Below, piece by piece: positions 26,085 to 35,062 of a stretch of 64,000 nt of DNA (the stretch's first letter is position 1; every line of letters starts with the position of its first letter). A program made the position numbers and the translations under genes. A model generated the notes under the pieces. It was not told where the DNA came from, ran no database searches, and saw only the letters and a list, made by a program, of their open reading frames with translations. The stretch lies in assembly GCA_003666385.1 (NCBI GenBank), contig QPIN01000060.1:1-64000 (forward strand). Direction: 5' to 3'. This DNA comes from Methylococcales symbiont of Hymedesmia sp. n. MRB-2018. Its GTDB lineage: Bacteria > Pseudomonadota > Gammaproteobacteria > Methylococcales > Methylomonadaceae.

Positions 26085-26621
26085 ATGGTAAAAAAAACAT
26101 TATGTTGCAAAGACTCTGATTTATTCCGAGCCACTATAGGCGAAGTTAAAGCCATAAAAAATGATAAGCTGTTGATAGAATCTGCAAACAAGCCAAAACC
26201 CTATCCACAAACTCAACTTCAAAATAACAACAACCATTTTTCAGGTGCTAATCATTCAAAAATAGAAAAACTTGAGCAGGAAGATAGCATCCGTTTTATC
26301 GCACCAGGATTACAAAAGAATGTCCTAAAAAAATTAAGAAGGGGGGGTTTTGGTTTACATGCATCAGTTGATTTACATGGATTAACAAGCCGAGAAGCCA
26401 ATATTCAATTATCTCGCTTTTTACAAAGCAGTATTGAAACAGGTTGTCGTTGCATTCACATTATTCATGGCAAAGGATATCGTTCAGCAAATAAGCAACC
26501 GGTATTAAAAAATGATATCAATGTTTGGTTACGACAACATAAAGAAGTATTGGCATTCTGCTCTGCCCCTCAAAAAGAAGGTGGCACAGGTGCGGTTTTT
26601 GTATTATTAAAATTATCGTAA
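26085..26621 (+). CDS. Smr-domain protein (YdaL/SmrA-like)
   Basis: 178 residues. The C-terminal Smr domain is clear: SVDLHGLTSREANIQLSRFL (DLHG motif) and CIHIIHGKGYRS (HGKG motif), then PQKEGGTGAVFVLLK. Stand-alone Smr proteins are nicking endonucleases or act in RNA cleavage of stalled ribosomes. The N-terminal third is variable. The stop codon is made by the first bases of a family A repeat (GTAA at 26618). Confidence 0.85.
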   Translation: MVKKTLCCKDSDLFRATIGEVKAIKNDKLLIESANKPKPYPQTQLQNNNNHFSGANHSKIEKLEQEDSIRFIAPGLQKNVLKKLRRGGFGLHASVDLHGLTSREANIQLSRFLQSSIETGCRCIHIIHGKGYRSANKQPVLKNDINVWLRQHKEVLAFCSAPQKEGGTGAVFVLLKLS

Positions 26622-26775
26622 CTACTCAGCGTACTCCGTAACTGCTTAGATTGCCCTCTGTTCTGTTCAAGATCAAGGCGTTCAAGAGCAAGGCGAAAGC
26701 GCGGAGTTTACAGGTGTAAATGCGCACTTTCAACGCGGCTATTGGAACAAAATAGAGGGTAAGCTGAGTAGTTAC
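26618..26775. repeat. Family A repeat, copy 2 (left flank of uppP)
   Basis: Contains the 137-bp core starting at 26638 plus an extra 20 bp, GTAACTACTCAGCGTACTCC, that is also present in copy 3. It is nearly identical to 27629-27785, in the same orientation, and ends seven bases before the uppP stop codon. Confidence 0.92.
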
Positions 26776-26781
26776 AAATTA

Positions 26782-27579
26782 TCAGAGAAATATGGAGAAG
26801 AGGATAACACCCAGTATTAAGCGATAGATTACAAAAGGAAACATACCTACTTTATTTAATAACTGTAAAAACCAACCTATAGAAAAATAAGCCATAATCG
26901 CTGACACTAGGGCACCTATTAAAGCCATATCCCAGATTAAGGGTTCAGTGCTTGTATAAAGATCAAGTCCTTTAACCATCCCCGCTAAGGCAATAACTGG
27001 AATAGAAAGCAAAAAAGAAAACCTAGCCGCAGTTTCTCTGTTTAAACCTATGATTAAACCCGCTGTTATTGTTATTCCCGAACGTGATGTACCAGGAATT
27101 AAAGCAATCGCTTGAAACAAACCAATAATGACAGCATCAACCAGAGTAATCGTTAACCGTTGCTCTTTTGCCTGTTTTGCAGAAACCCAAAGCAATAAGC
27201 CGAAAACGATGGTGGAGGTGGCAATAACCAAGGGTGACCTTAATACCGTTTCAACAAAATCAGGCAGTGTTATACCAACCAAGCCAACAGGTATAGTCCC
27301 TAATATGACATACCAGCAAAGTCTAGCATCATCTGTCATGCCTTTGCCACAAATTGAAGCACTCCAGGCTGCAATAATTTGCATTAAATCTTGACGATAA
27401 AAAGCCACTACTGCGACTAATGTACCCACATGAACAGCCACATCAAATGCTAAACCCTGATCTTCCCAGCCAACTAAAATAGGTAATAAAATCAAATGAG
27501 CAGAACTGGAAACAGGTAAAAATTCTGTTAAACCTTGTAATAAGGCCAAAACAACGGCTTGAAAAAAATCCATAGTCAA
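26782..27579 (-). CDS. uppP: Undecaprenyl-diphosphate phosphatase
   Basis: 265 residues, polytopic. QGLTEFLPVSSSAHLILLP holds the conserved (E/Q)x4-type active-site glutamate region and PGTSRSGITITAGL the second catalytic motif of the BacA/UppP family. It recycles the undecaprenyl carrier of peptidoglycan synthesis in the inner membrane. The gene is bracketed by two near-identical direct repeats about 1 kb apart. Confidence 0.95.
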   Translation of the reverse strand: MTMDFFQAVVLALLQGLTEFLPVSSSAHLILLPILVGWEDQGLAFDVAVHVGTLVAVVAFYRQDLMQIIAAWSASICGKGMTDDARLCWYVILGTIPVGLVGITLPDFVETVLRSPLVIATSTIVFGLLLWVSAKQAKEQRLTITLVDAVIIGLFQAIALIPGTSRSGITITAGLIIGLNRETAARFSFLLSIPVIALAGMVKGLDLYTSTEPLIWDMALIGALVSAIMAYFSIGWFLQLLNKVGMFPFVIYRLILGVILFSIFL

Positions 27580-27628
27580 TCTGCTTAGAATTCAAAAAAA
27601 CAACATAGTACCTGAACCTTATATATTT

Positions 27629-27785
27629 GTAACTACTCAGCGTACTCCGTAACTGCTTAGATTGCCCTCTGTTCTGTTCAAGATAAAGGCGTTCAAGAGC
27701 AAGGCGAAAGCGCAGAGTTTACAGGTGTAAATGCGCACTTTCAACGCGGCTATTGGACAAAATAGAGGGTAAGCTGAGTAGTTAC
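27629..27785. repeat. Family A repeat, copy 3 (right flank of uppP)
   Basis: 157 bp beginning GTAACTACTCAGCGTACTCC and ending AAGCTGAGTAGTTAC. It is almost identical to copy 2 and in the same orientation. Family ends are imperfect inverted repeats. Confidence 0.92.
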
Positions 27786-27835
27786 TAAAAAATAGCTATC
27801 GTTTTTACTAAGGTAATTGAGATAAAAGCCATGCT

Positions 27836-27875
27836 GTTAGCTAACGCGCAATAAATAAACTCTCGGCTTGCACTT
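27836..27875. repeat. Dispersed repeat (family F), copy 1
   Basis: GTTAGCTAACGCGCAATAAATAAACTCTCGGCTTGCAC is matched by AAGCTAACACGCAATAAATAAACACCTCGGGCTTAC near 39213 and, inverted, by 56981-57022. Confidence 0.7.
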
Positions 27876-27919
27876 GTGAAGCAAAGCGGAAACACTTGAT
27901 AAGTTTATGGCTCTGTAAT

Positions 27920-29167
27920 CTATTGAATTTCCTTATTGATCACAATAGCGACTGACTTATTCCCTATTAGTTCTTTTAGTTCAAGGGTACCAATATAATC
28001 ACCCTTCTGGCGTATAGCTGTACCAGATTTAGAAATTCTTGCCATGACTTTAACTGCTTTAAAATTAGATAATTTCATTGCTGGTATCATTGCCATGGCA
28101 TCATTCAAAGTTACAGAAAGTGGTAAATCAGATACTTGTTTACGGACGATAGCTAATGGCATTGGTGGGCCGGTTAAGGCTTTGGCATAAATAAATACTG
28201 TATCATTTTGACTAACTTTTTCTTTTAACGCTGAATTGACACTGACTTTAACTTCAATACTGACTTCAGCCAATTCCTGCCGCTCTTCGGTCACTAAAGG
28301 TTTAATAGGCGCAGAACCAAGAATTTGTGCCTGTACAGTTGCCATCTGTCTTTTCAATTCTTGCAAATCAGTAGAACCTGGTGGTAAAAGTGTTTCCAGT
28401 TTTTTCCAATACTGCATAGCGAGGATAAATTCTCCCACTTCAGCTTTCGCCATACCTGCTAACCATAAGCCAGAAATACTGTTGGGTATTTTCTCTAAGG
28501 ATTTAAAGACTAAGCCTGCTGCTTGGCCAGATATTCTCCCGCCCTTTTTCATAGCTAATGCATCGGCATAATCCAACATTATCTCTGGATCATCCTCTGC
28601 AAGTGCAAGTGCATTTGCCAAGGCATCAACAGCCAGATCATACTTTTTCATATATTTGTAAGATCGTCCCAACATGACCCAGCCTTTTACATTATCTGGC
28701 TCTTTCTTTAAATGATCGGCTAAACCTTGCACCATGACATTGATATCATCCTGCGTTGGTGTTTGTACTTGCCTAGTCTGCATCATTTCGGCTTTTTTTA
28801 AAGCATCAGGCTCACCTATTGCAAAATAAGTTAACATTGAAAACAGTGGAATAAGTACGACTAAAACGGGGATTATCCAACGTCCATCTGACTCACTCGT
28901 CTGTATCCGTTTATCGTCTTGCTGATCATCCAAATCGTCACCCAAAGATAATTCCAGCTCTTCATATTGATCATCAAACTGCTGTTGTGTTAATGCTCCT
29001 GCTTGATGCTGTCTTTTTAATTCTTTGACTTTTCCTTTGGCAATACGTACATTCCTTTGCTCAGAACTTTCATTTTTAACGGTTCTTTTTTTCCATAAAG
29101 GTGGAATGATAATCAAAAAGGTTAGAATAAGAAGCCCGCTCACAATAAACCAATAGCTTACATTCAC
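27920..29167 (-). CDS. ccmI: Cytochrome c biogenesis protein CcmI
   Basis: 415 residues. Two membrane helices (residues 5-24 and about 93-112) flank a loop rich in charged residues (VRIAKGKVKELKRQHQAGAL). After them come TPR-type repeats (GWVMLGRSYKYMKKYDLAVDALANAL) that bind the apocytochrome C-terminus. The long C-terminal domain (VKVSVNSALKEKVSQNDTVFIYAKAL..) is the periplasmic CcmI extension. It starts with GTG overlapping the ccmH stop. Last gene of the ccm cluster. Confidence 0.9.
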   Translation of the reverse strand: MNVSYWFIVSGLLILTFLIIIPPLWKKRTVKNESSEQRNVRIAKGKVKELKRQHQAGALTQQQFDDQYEELELSLGDDLDDQQDDKRIQTSESDGRWIIPVLVVLIPLFSMLTYFAIGEPDALKKAEMMQTRQVQTPTQDDINVMVQGLADHLKKEPDNVKGWVMLGRSYKYMKKYDLAVDALANALALAEDDPEIMLDYADALAMKKGGRISGQAAGLVFKSLEKIPNSISGLWLAGMAKAEVGEFILAMQYWKKLETLLPPGSTDLQELKRQMATVQAQILGSAPIKPLVTEERQELAEVSIEVKVSVNSALKEKVSQNDTVFIYAKALTGPPMPLAIVRKQVSDLPLSVTLNDAMAMIPAMKLSNFKAVKVMARISKSGTAIRQKGDYIGTLELKELIGNKSVAIVINKEIQ

Positions 29168-29628
29168 GACTGATCTCCTTGATCTAATAAACTTTTAACC
29201 TTGATCTTTTTTTGTTTTTGCTGTTCATTAGCTTCCATATTGTTTTCTATTTTTTTTCTACTGATAATCCAGACTAAAATAAAGCCCGATAATAAAAATA
29301 CAAAAGGTGCTATCCATAACACGCCAGTTTTTGCTTTAAACTGTGGATTATACATAACAAAATCACCATAACGCTCTATCATAAAGTCAACAATTTCATC
29401 TCGGGATTGACCTTTTTCCAGCATTTCATAAACCTGTCTGCGCAAATCTTTGGCTAAATCAGCATTGGAATCCGCAATGGTTTGATTTTGACATACCAGA
29501 CAACGCAACTCCTCAATTAGCACTCCATACGCCTGTTCTTTTTCAGGGTCATCAAATTTTTTGTATTCCACACCAGCAACGCATTGGAATGAAAGTACTA
29601 ATAAAATAAGGATTGGTAATGATTTCAT
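29164..29628 (-). CDS. ccmH: Cytochrome c biogenesis protein CcmH (short, CycL-type)
   Basis: 154 residues with a signal peptide ending near residue 19 (LLVLSFQCVAG). The redox motif LRCLVCQNQTIADS (LRCxxCQ) reduces apocytochrome cysteines before heme attachment. A C-terminal membrane helix (WIAPFVFLLSGFILVWII) anchors it. TAATG coupling to ccmG and GTGA coupling to ccmI. Confidence 0.95.
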   Translation of the reverse strand: MKSLPILILLVLSFQCVAGVEYKKFDDPEKEQAYGVLIEELRCLVCQNQTIADSNADLAKDLRRQVYEMLEKGQSRDEIVDFMIERYGDFVMYNPQFKAKTGVLWIAPFVFLLSGFILVWIISRKKIENNMEANEQQKQKKIKVKSLLDQGDQS

Positions 29629-30164
29629 TAGATTTCTGCGTTTAATTGTTTAATCATGGGTAATAAAGTTTGCTGTACATCATTCCATCTGACTACACCG
29701 ATATGTTTGTAGCGTATCAAGCCTTTTTTATCGATCACAAAAGTTTCAGGTACGCCATAAACACCATAGTCAATACCTGTGCGCCCTTCGCGGTCGATAA
29801 TACTCACTTGATAAGGGTTGCCTAATTGATTCAACCATTTTTGTGCCGCCCAAGGTTCATCCTTATAGTTCAAACCTATTATCGGAACAATGTTCATTTT
29901 TACCAATTCATTAAATACCGGATGTTCCGCACGACAGGAGCCACACCATGATGCCCATACATTGAGTAGCCAGACTTTTCCAGCCATATCAGCTTTGCTT
30001 AATACTTTTTCTGGTGTCGCTAAAATAGGCAAAGAAAACTCAGGTGCAGGTTTATCAATCAGTGGCGATGGAATATCCCTAGGATTTAAACTTAAACCCA
30101 TTGCTAAAAAAATCGCCATGACTATAAACAAGATCAATGGGATGATAAATTTAAAACTTAGCAC
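29628..30164 (-). CDS. ccmG: Thiol:disulfide interchange protein CcmG/DsbE
   Basis: A GTG start at 30164 is preferred, giving 178 residues: GAAGAAG lies seven bases upstream, whereas the track start at 30233 would overlap ccmF by 83 bp. A membrane anchor (FIIPLILFIVMAIFLAMGL) precedes a thioredoxin domain with WASWCGSCRAEHP and the DsbE-type VYGVPETFVIDKKG. It keeps the apocytochrome CxxCH thiols reduced in the periplasm. Confidence 0.93.
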   Translation of the reverse strand: MLSFKFIIPLILFIVMAIFLAMGLSLNPRDIPSPLIDKPAPEFSLPILATPEKVLSKADMAGKVWLLNVWASWCGSCRAEHPVFNELVKMNIVPIIGLNYKDEPWAAQKWLNQLGNPYQVSIIDREGRTGIDYGVYGVPETFVIDKKGLIRYKHIGVVRWNDVQQTLLPMIKQLNAEI

Positions 30165-32127
30165 TGGCTTCTTCTTTAGACTCGTTTTTCTTATTCCGAC
30201 TGGCTTTACGATACCGTTTATCAGTCGTCGCAATTAAACCGCCAAGCCCCATAAATATGGCACCTAGCCAAATCCAGCGAATAAAGGATTTATAGTGAAT
30301 ACGCAGACTCCACGCACCTTCGTTGCCCAATGGTTCACCAATTGCCACAAACAAATCCCTTGTTAAACCTGCATCTATTGCTGCTTCTGTCATCGGCATT
30401 TTTTGTACCCGATATTCCCTTTTTTGCGGTTTGAGAATGGCCACTTGTTCACCATCAACAGTGACCGTAAATTTACCTTCAAGTGCAAGATAATTGGGCC
30501 CTTGGGTTTTTGTTACTCCATTAAATTCAAAAGTATATCCTGACATTTCTAGGGTATCACCAGGTTCCATACGAACATCTCTTGCTATGGTATAAATTGA
30601 AGTAAAAGTAATACCAATAACAAAAACAGAAATCCCTAAATGCGCTACTGTCATGCCATAAAAACCAGCAGGAATTGTTATTAATCGTTGCCAACTCAAG
30701 CCTTTACTACCCAGTCTGTCAACAAATGACAAAACAACCGTCGCCATTGTCCATAAGGCCAGAGTGACACCTAAACCAGCAGTCCAGGAATAAAAAGGCA
30801 TGGCTAATGGTGTTAAAAAGCCAATACCCACACAAGCGACAATCATTCCTTTTAATCGCCAAGCCAATGTTTTTATATCATCACTTTTCCAGCGAATTAA
30901 CATGCCTAGCCCCACTGTTACCGTAAGCGGTGCCATTAAAGGGATAAAAATAGCATTAAAATAAGGAGGGCCCACAGAAATTTTACCCATGCCTAATGCA
31001 TCAATCACTAAAGGGTACAGTGTGCCTAATAAAATACTGGCAGCGGTAGCGACTAACAAGACATTATTTAGTAATAAGGTGGATTCACGTGAGATCAGTT
31101 CAAAACTCACGCTATTTTTAACTTTTGGTGCTCTAAAGGCATAAAGTAATAATGAACCACTGACAACAATCGTCAGAAATATCAATATAAACAATCCACG
31201 TGCTGGATCACTGGCAAAAGCATGGACTGAGGTTAATACACCAGAACGCACTAGGAATGTTCCAAGCAAACTCAAAGAAAAAGTAAGAATAGCCAGTAAT
31301 ACTGTCCATGTTTTGAACATACCGCGTTTTTCACTGGCCGCTAAAGAATGAATAAGTGCGGTACCGACTAACCATGGCATAAACGAGGCATTTTCAACTG
31401 GATCCCAAAACCACCAGCCGCCCCAGCCTAGTTCGTAATAAGCCCACCAACTGCCTAGGGCTATACCTAAAGTTAAAAACATCCAGGCAATATTTGTCCA
31501 GGGTCTTGACCATCTTGCCCAGGCTGAATCTAACCGTCCTTCTAATAAGGCTGCGATGGAAAATGCAAAAGCTACAGAAAAACCAACATAACCCATATAA
31601 AGCATCGGCGGGTGAATGGCTAAGCCCGGATCTTGTAATAAGGGGTTTAAATCACCACCTTCAAGAGGCGCAGGAAATAGACGTTCAAAAGGATTTGAGG
31701 TTAATAATAAAAATAGAATAAAACCAATACTGATGAGTCCCATCACCCCTAAAACACGGGCGACAGTTGTTTCTGGAACGCCTTTACTAAAAGTGGCAAC
31801 CAAACCAGTCCAAACAGACAGAACCAATGCCCATAATAATAATGAGCCTTCGTGCGCGCCCCAAACACCAGAGACCAAATACAAAACAGGCAATGCGGTA
31901 TTGGAATGATTAGCCACATACAAAACTGAAAAATCATGCACTAAAAAAGAATAGCTTAAGCAACCATAAGAGACCAACATGAATAATAACTGGGCATAAG
32001 CAGAAGGCCGTGCAACTGCAACCCAACCACCCGTTAAACGATACGCTCCTGCTATAGGAACGATGCCTTGTATGATCGCCATAAACAAAGCGAGGATGAG
32101 AGCAAACTGCCCTATTTCAGGTATCAT
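30151..32127 (-). CDS. ccmF: Heme lyase subunit CcmF
   Basis: 658 residues with many membrane helices. The tryptophan-rich heme-handling segment WWAYYELGWGGWWFWDPVENAS is diagnostic, as are HPPMLYMGYVGFSV and LGTFLVRSGVLTSVHAF. It ligates heme to apocytochromes with CcmH. It starts one base after the ccmE stop and is full length. Confidence 0.97.
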   Translation of the reverse strand: MIPEIGQFALILALFMAIIQGIVPIAGAYRLTGGWVAVARPSAYAQLLFMLVSYGCLSYSFLVHDFSVLYVANHSNTALPVLYLVSGVWGAHEGSLLLWALVLSVWTGLVATFSKGVPETTVARVLGVMGLISIGFILFLLLTSNPFERLFPAPLEGGDLNPLLQDPGLAIHPPMLYMGYVGFSVAFAFSIAALLEGRLDSAWARWSRPWTNIAWMFLTLGIALGSWWAYYELGWGGWWFWDPVENASFMPWLVGTALIHSLAASEKRGMFKTWTVLLAILTFSLSLLGTFLVRSGVLTSVHAFASDPARGLFILIFLTIVVSGSLLLYAFRAPKVKNSVSFELISRESTLLLNNVLLVATAASILLGTLYPLVIDALGMGKISVGPPYFNAIFIPLMAPLTVTVGLGMLIRWKSDDIKTLAWRLKGMIVACVGIGFLTPLAMPFYSWTAGLGVTLALWTMATVVLSFVDRLGSKGLSWQRLITIPAGFYGMTVAHLGISVFVIGITFTSIYTIARDVRMEPGDTLEMSGYTFEFNGVTKTQGPNYLALEGKFTVTVDGEQVAILKPQKREYRVQKMPMTEAAIDAGLTRDLFVAIGEPLGNEGAWSLRIHYKSFIRWIWLGAIFMGLGGLIATTDKRYRKASRNKKNESKEEASAKF

Positions 32128-32128
32128 T

Positions 32129-32587
32129 TTATTGCCCCGTGATTTGTGGTTCTCCTAGATCTTTCTCTTTATTCTTTAGGCTTTCAGCAACTTCAGGGGG
32201 CATATAATTCTCATCGTGTTTTGCCAATACTTCTTCAGCGATAAAAACATTCTGCTTATTTAGCCGTCCATTAGCGACGATGCCCTGCCCTTCTCTAAAC
32301 AAGTCAGGTAATATGCCTATGTACTCAACAGTGACTTGCTTACTGTAATCGGTTAACACAAAACGCACCATCAGACCGTTATCAGGTCTTTCAATACTCC
32401 CCTCAACAACCATTCCACCTAAACGGAATTTAGCCTGTTCTGGTGCTTTACCTGCTACCACTTCTGTGGTTGAGAAAAAATACATTAAATTTTCATTAAA
32501 TGCTTTTAGAGCAAAAGTCACTGCAGTAGCAACACCTGCCATCATCAGTAAAATAAGAATGAGTCGTTGTTTTTTTAGTGGTGTCAT
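32129..32587 (-). CDS. ccmE: Heme chaperone CcmE
   Basis: 152 residues. An N-terminal anchor (LILILLMMAGVATAVTFAL) is followed by an OB-fold domain with the covalent heme-binding histidine in LAKHDENYMPPEV and KFRLGGMVVEGSI. It carries heme from CcmC to CcmF. The start overlaps the ccmD stop (ATGA). Confidence 0.96.
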   Translation of the reverse strand: MTPLKKQRLILILLMMAGVATAVTFALKAFNENLMYFFSTTEVVAGKAPEQAKFRLGGMVVEGSIERPDNGLMVRFVLTDYSKQVTVEYIGILPDLFREGQGIVANGRLNKQNVFIAEEVLAKHDENYMPPEVAESLKNKEKDLGEPQITGQ

Positions 32588-32751
32588 TGTTTGTTTCGTT
32601 TCTGTTTTAAGGCTAAATCACGTACTAATTGTTTTCTTTGCATAAATGGCAACACTATATTTAACAGTAATACCACAAAAGCAATGCCATAAGCAGACCA
32701 GACATACATGCCATACCCACCCATAGCTAAAAATTCATTAAAGCTATTCAT
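32584..32751 (-). CDS. ccmD: Heme exporter subunit CcmD (missed by the ORF track)
   Basis: A 55-codon ORF too short for the track. It starts at ATG 32751, overlapping the ccmC stop by eight bases, and ends with an ATGA overlap onto ccmE. The sequence FLAMGGYGMYVWSAYG, then a single membrane helix (IAFVVLLLNIVLPF) and a basic tail (RKQLVRDLALKQKRNKQ), is the standard CcmD pattern. It helps release holo-CcmE from the CcmABCD complex. Confidence 0.95.
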   Translation of the reverse strand: MNSFNEFLAMGGYGMYVWSAYGIAFVVLLLNIVLPFMQRKQLVRDLALKQKRNKQ

Positions 32752-33508
32752 TAGTTTCCTCCACTAGCTTTTGCACCCATTGACTGTTTTCTTCACGTTT
32801 TAATATTTCTACTTTAGCCACTAGTAACATGGCAATACCATAATAGAATTTAAATGCAGTCGCCATCAGTAACAAGGGGATCAGCATGTCAATATGTATA
32901 GAGGGCTTATCCATTTTGGCAACCGTTGCCCCCTGGTGTAAGGTATTCCACCATTCCACAGAATAGTGAATAATTGGGATGTTAACCACACCCACCAAAG
33001 CTAAAATTGAGATAGCACGCGACGCCGTTCGTTTATCTTCAATCGCACCATATAGACTGATAACACCTAGGTATAAAAACAATAAAATGAGTTCTGACGT
33101 TAAGCGTGCATCCCATACCCACCAAGTTCCCCACATAGGCTTACCCCACAAAGAACCCGTCACCAAAGCAATAAAGGTAAAGCTTGCGCCAATAGGCGCA
33201 CTACTGATAGCAACCACATCAGCAATTTTCATCCGCCATATTAATCCAATAGCACCTGAAATAGCCATGACCACATAAACGAATAATGACATCCAGGCGG
33301 CAGGGACATGGATATAAATAATTCGATAACTATCACCTTGTTGATAATCAGTAGGAGCCAAATACAAGCCCATGTATAAACCAGAAACTGCCAATAAAAC
33401 AAAAATTACCACAAACCAAGGCAATAATTTATCAGCAAAACTGTAAAAATGTGGCGGTGAAGCCATGCGATGATAAAAGCGGAGTAATGGAGCTGGAACT
33501 ATAGACAT
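32744..33508 (-). CDS. ccmC: Heme exporter protein CcmC
   Basis: 254 residues, six predicted helices. The tryptophan motif GKPMWGTWWVWDARLTSELILL and flanking histidines (HVPAAWMS, HYSVEWWNTLHQG) bind heme for transfer to CcmE. Normally ccmB precedes it directly; here 5.8 kb separates the two, so this half of the operon would need a promoter within 33509-34072. Confidence 0.96.
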   Translation of the reverse strand: MSIVPAPLLRFYHRMASPPHFYSFADKLLPWFVVIFVLLAVSGLYMGLYLAPTDYQQGDSYRIIYIHVPAAWMSLFVYVVMAISGAIGLIWRMKIADVVAISSAPIGASFTFIALVTGSLWGKPMWGTWWVWDARLTSELILLFLYLGVISLYGAIEDKRTASRAISILALVGVVNIPIIHYSVEWWNTLHQGATVAKMDKPSIHIDMLIPLLLMATAFKFYYGIAMLLVAKVEILKREENSQWVQKLVEETNE

Positions 33509-34072
33509 ATCATTGGTCTATGCTGAATAGAGTGGGTCATTAAATTTTAGTTTTCCACTAGGTAAGTAAATCATATTAAAGGGTCTGTGCCATTTTATGT
33601 GGGTACTCAAATTTTAGTTTTCTATTATTTGGCAGTGACCCATAATTCGACATAAATCCCTCGTAGAGTATGTATTGCATACCCTTTATTAAAATATTTA
33701 TTTTTTTATTTCCCCTCACCCAACCCTCTCCCTCTGGAGAGGCCTTTTAAGCTCTCGCTTTGTTTAGCATTGTCCATAAGTTATTAAAACCTGTAATTAT
33801 AAGTTGCTTAAAATACTAGCCATAACAATAAAAAACAAGTATTACAACCGTTCCCGTATTTCAGAGAAGAAATTTAGAGAAGTTTTGAAGTGTTTTTGTC
33901 TTGATTTGAATGCTATTTGAAAAATAGGGTTACAATTTGCGAAGGTAGCGTCTAGTCAAATGCGGGGAATTCGTTGCGTCCCTAATTATTTTAAGCATTA
34001 TGCCAGTATTGCTATACTTCTGTAAAATGGTATGATTTTAAACCTACTTTTTCAACCAATCAAGCACACAAA
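33509..34072. other. Left junction region of the insertion in the ccm operon
   Basis: 564 bp without a supported gene. Positions 33581-33644 match the repeat at 14366-14429. TGGGTCATTAAATTTTAGTTTTCC near 33532 and its inverse ending TGACCCA at 33644 look like ends of a small element. CCCTCACCCAACCCTCTCCCTC-TGGAGAGG at about 33714 is a pyrimidine-rich hairpin repeat of a type common in proteobacteria. The promoters for ccmC and for the divergent island operon must both lie here. Confidence 0.6.
34009..34036 (+). promoter_or_regulatory. Probable sigma-70 promoter of the four-gene island operon
   Basis: TTGCTA (34009-34014) and TATGAT (34031-34036) are separated by 16 bp. The predicted transcription start is near 34043, 30 bp before the first start codon. 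No operator is evident. Confidence 0.5.
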
Positions 34073-35059
34073 ATGATAAATATAATCCTCAGTTTTATTC
34101 TGTTTCCGACCGTGGCATGGGTGCTAGGCGTTGCTTTTTCTATCCCTCTATTTTTGAGTTTAACCCTTAGTTTTTTGTTAGTGACAGTCGCTCCGTTGTT
34201 GCAAATTTATGCAAATAAAGATGCACTGATTATTTGGTTAAAATCGCTTACCATAGGGGTTCTGGTGGTATTAACGGTGTTGGGGATTTATGAACTATTG
34301 CTACTGTATGGTATTACCAGTCATTTTTTGCCAGAAATTAGAAACGATGCCAATAGCCAAACATTATTTTTGTCGGCGTTGTTGATTTTTGCTTTATTTA
34401 TTTATTATTTGCTACTCTCACAAGTCAAAACTGAGAAAAAACAAAGCTTAGACCAGCAGCTAAATCAGGTGTTATTACGTCCGTCAATAGCACTATGCCT
34501 GTTGGTGGCGTGTATTTTAACGGTGTTGGAATTGTTATTGGTGGATGAGGGGGCAGCGAATACGTTAAGCTGGATTGCACCGAAATTATTGGAGCGTGGC
34601 ATCATCCCGCCGCTGACCTTGCTGCTGTTTAATTGGGGGCTGTTATTACTCATCGGTAAGTGGCTGATTTTGCTCAAAGAGGGCAGTCAAAATCGCCACT
34701 CGCTGTTGCTGGTAATGCTGGATAAACCTGCGGATGATTTTTGGGATAAGGTGTGGCTAAAGAGCGAGGCCTTTTATATTCTACCGAATTATATTAACTA
34801 CGCTCTGCCGATTTTAGGCTTTATCGGCACCGTGCTTGGTATTTCGCTATCGGCGGAAAATATCGCTGATATTATCGCCTCGCCAGATGGTTTGACCGCC
34901 AATAATAAGAGTCTGGGCGATGCTATTATCCCACTTGGAATTGCCTTTGACACCACCTTAATTGCGCTGTCGTTGGGTTTGATACTAACTTTGATTTTTG
35001 TGTTACTCAAATCAATGGAAGTACGGATTCTCAACCAATTAAAGCAGTTAAGCAGTTAA
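34073..35059 (+). CDS. TolQ/ExbB/MotA-like proton channel subunit (island gene 1)
   Basis: 328 residues with about eight membrane helices: three in the first 80 residues, then about 96-114, 135-155, 176-200, 242-260 and 286-312. The last two carry the proton-channel family signature: INYALPILGFIGTVLGISLS (compare GLxGTVxG of ExbB/TolQ) and IPLGIAFDTTLIALSLGLIL. Between helices six and seven is a cytoplasmic stretch, as in TolQ. The extra N-terminal helices are unusual. Family members conduct protons with a small partner to power work across the envelope; the two following genes are candidate partners. The ribosome binding site is weak. Confidence 0.75.
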   Translation: MINIILSFILFPTVAWVLGVAFSIPLFLSLTLSFLLVTVAPLLQIYANKDALIIWLKSLTIGVLVVLTVLGIYELLLLYGITSHFLPEIRNDANSQTLFLSALLIFALFIYYLLLSQVKTEKKQSLDQQLNQVLLRPSIALCLLVACILTVLELLLVDEGAANTLSWIAPKLLERGIIPPLTLLLFNWGLLLLIGKWLILLKEGSQNRHSLLLVMLDKPADDFWDKVWLKSEAFYILPNYINYALPILGFIGTVLGISLSAENIADIIASPDGLTANNKSLGDAIIPLGIAFDTTLIALSLGLILTLIFVLLKSMEVRILNQLKQLSS

Positions 35060-35062
35060 GCG

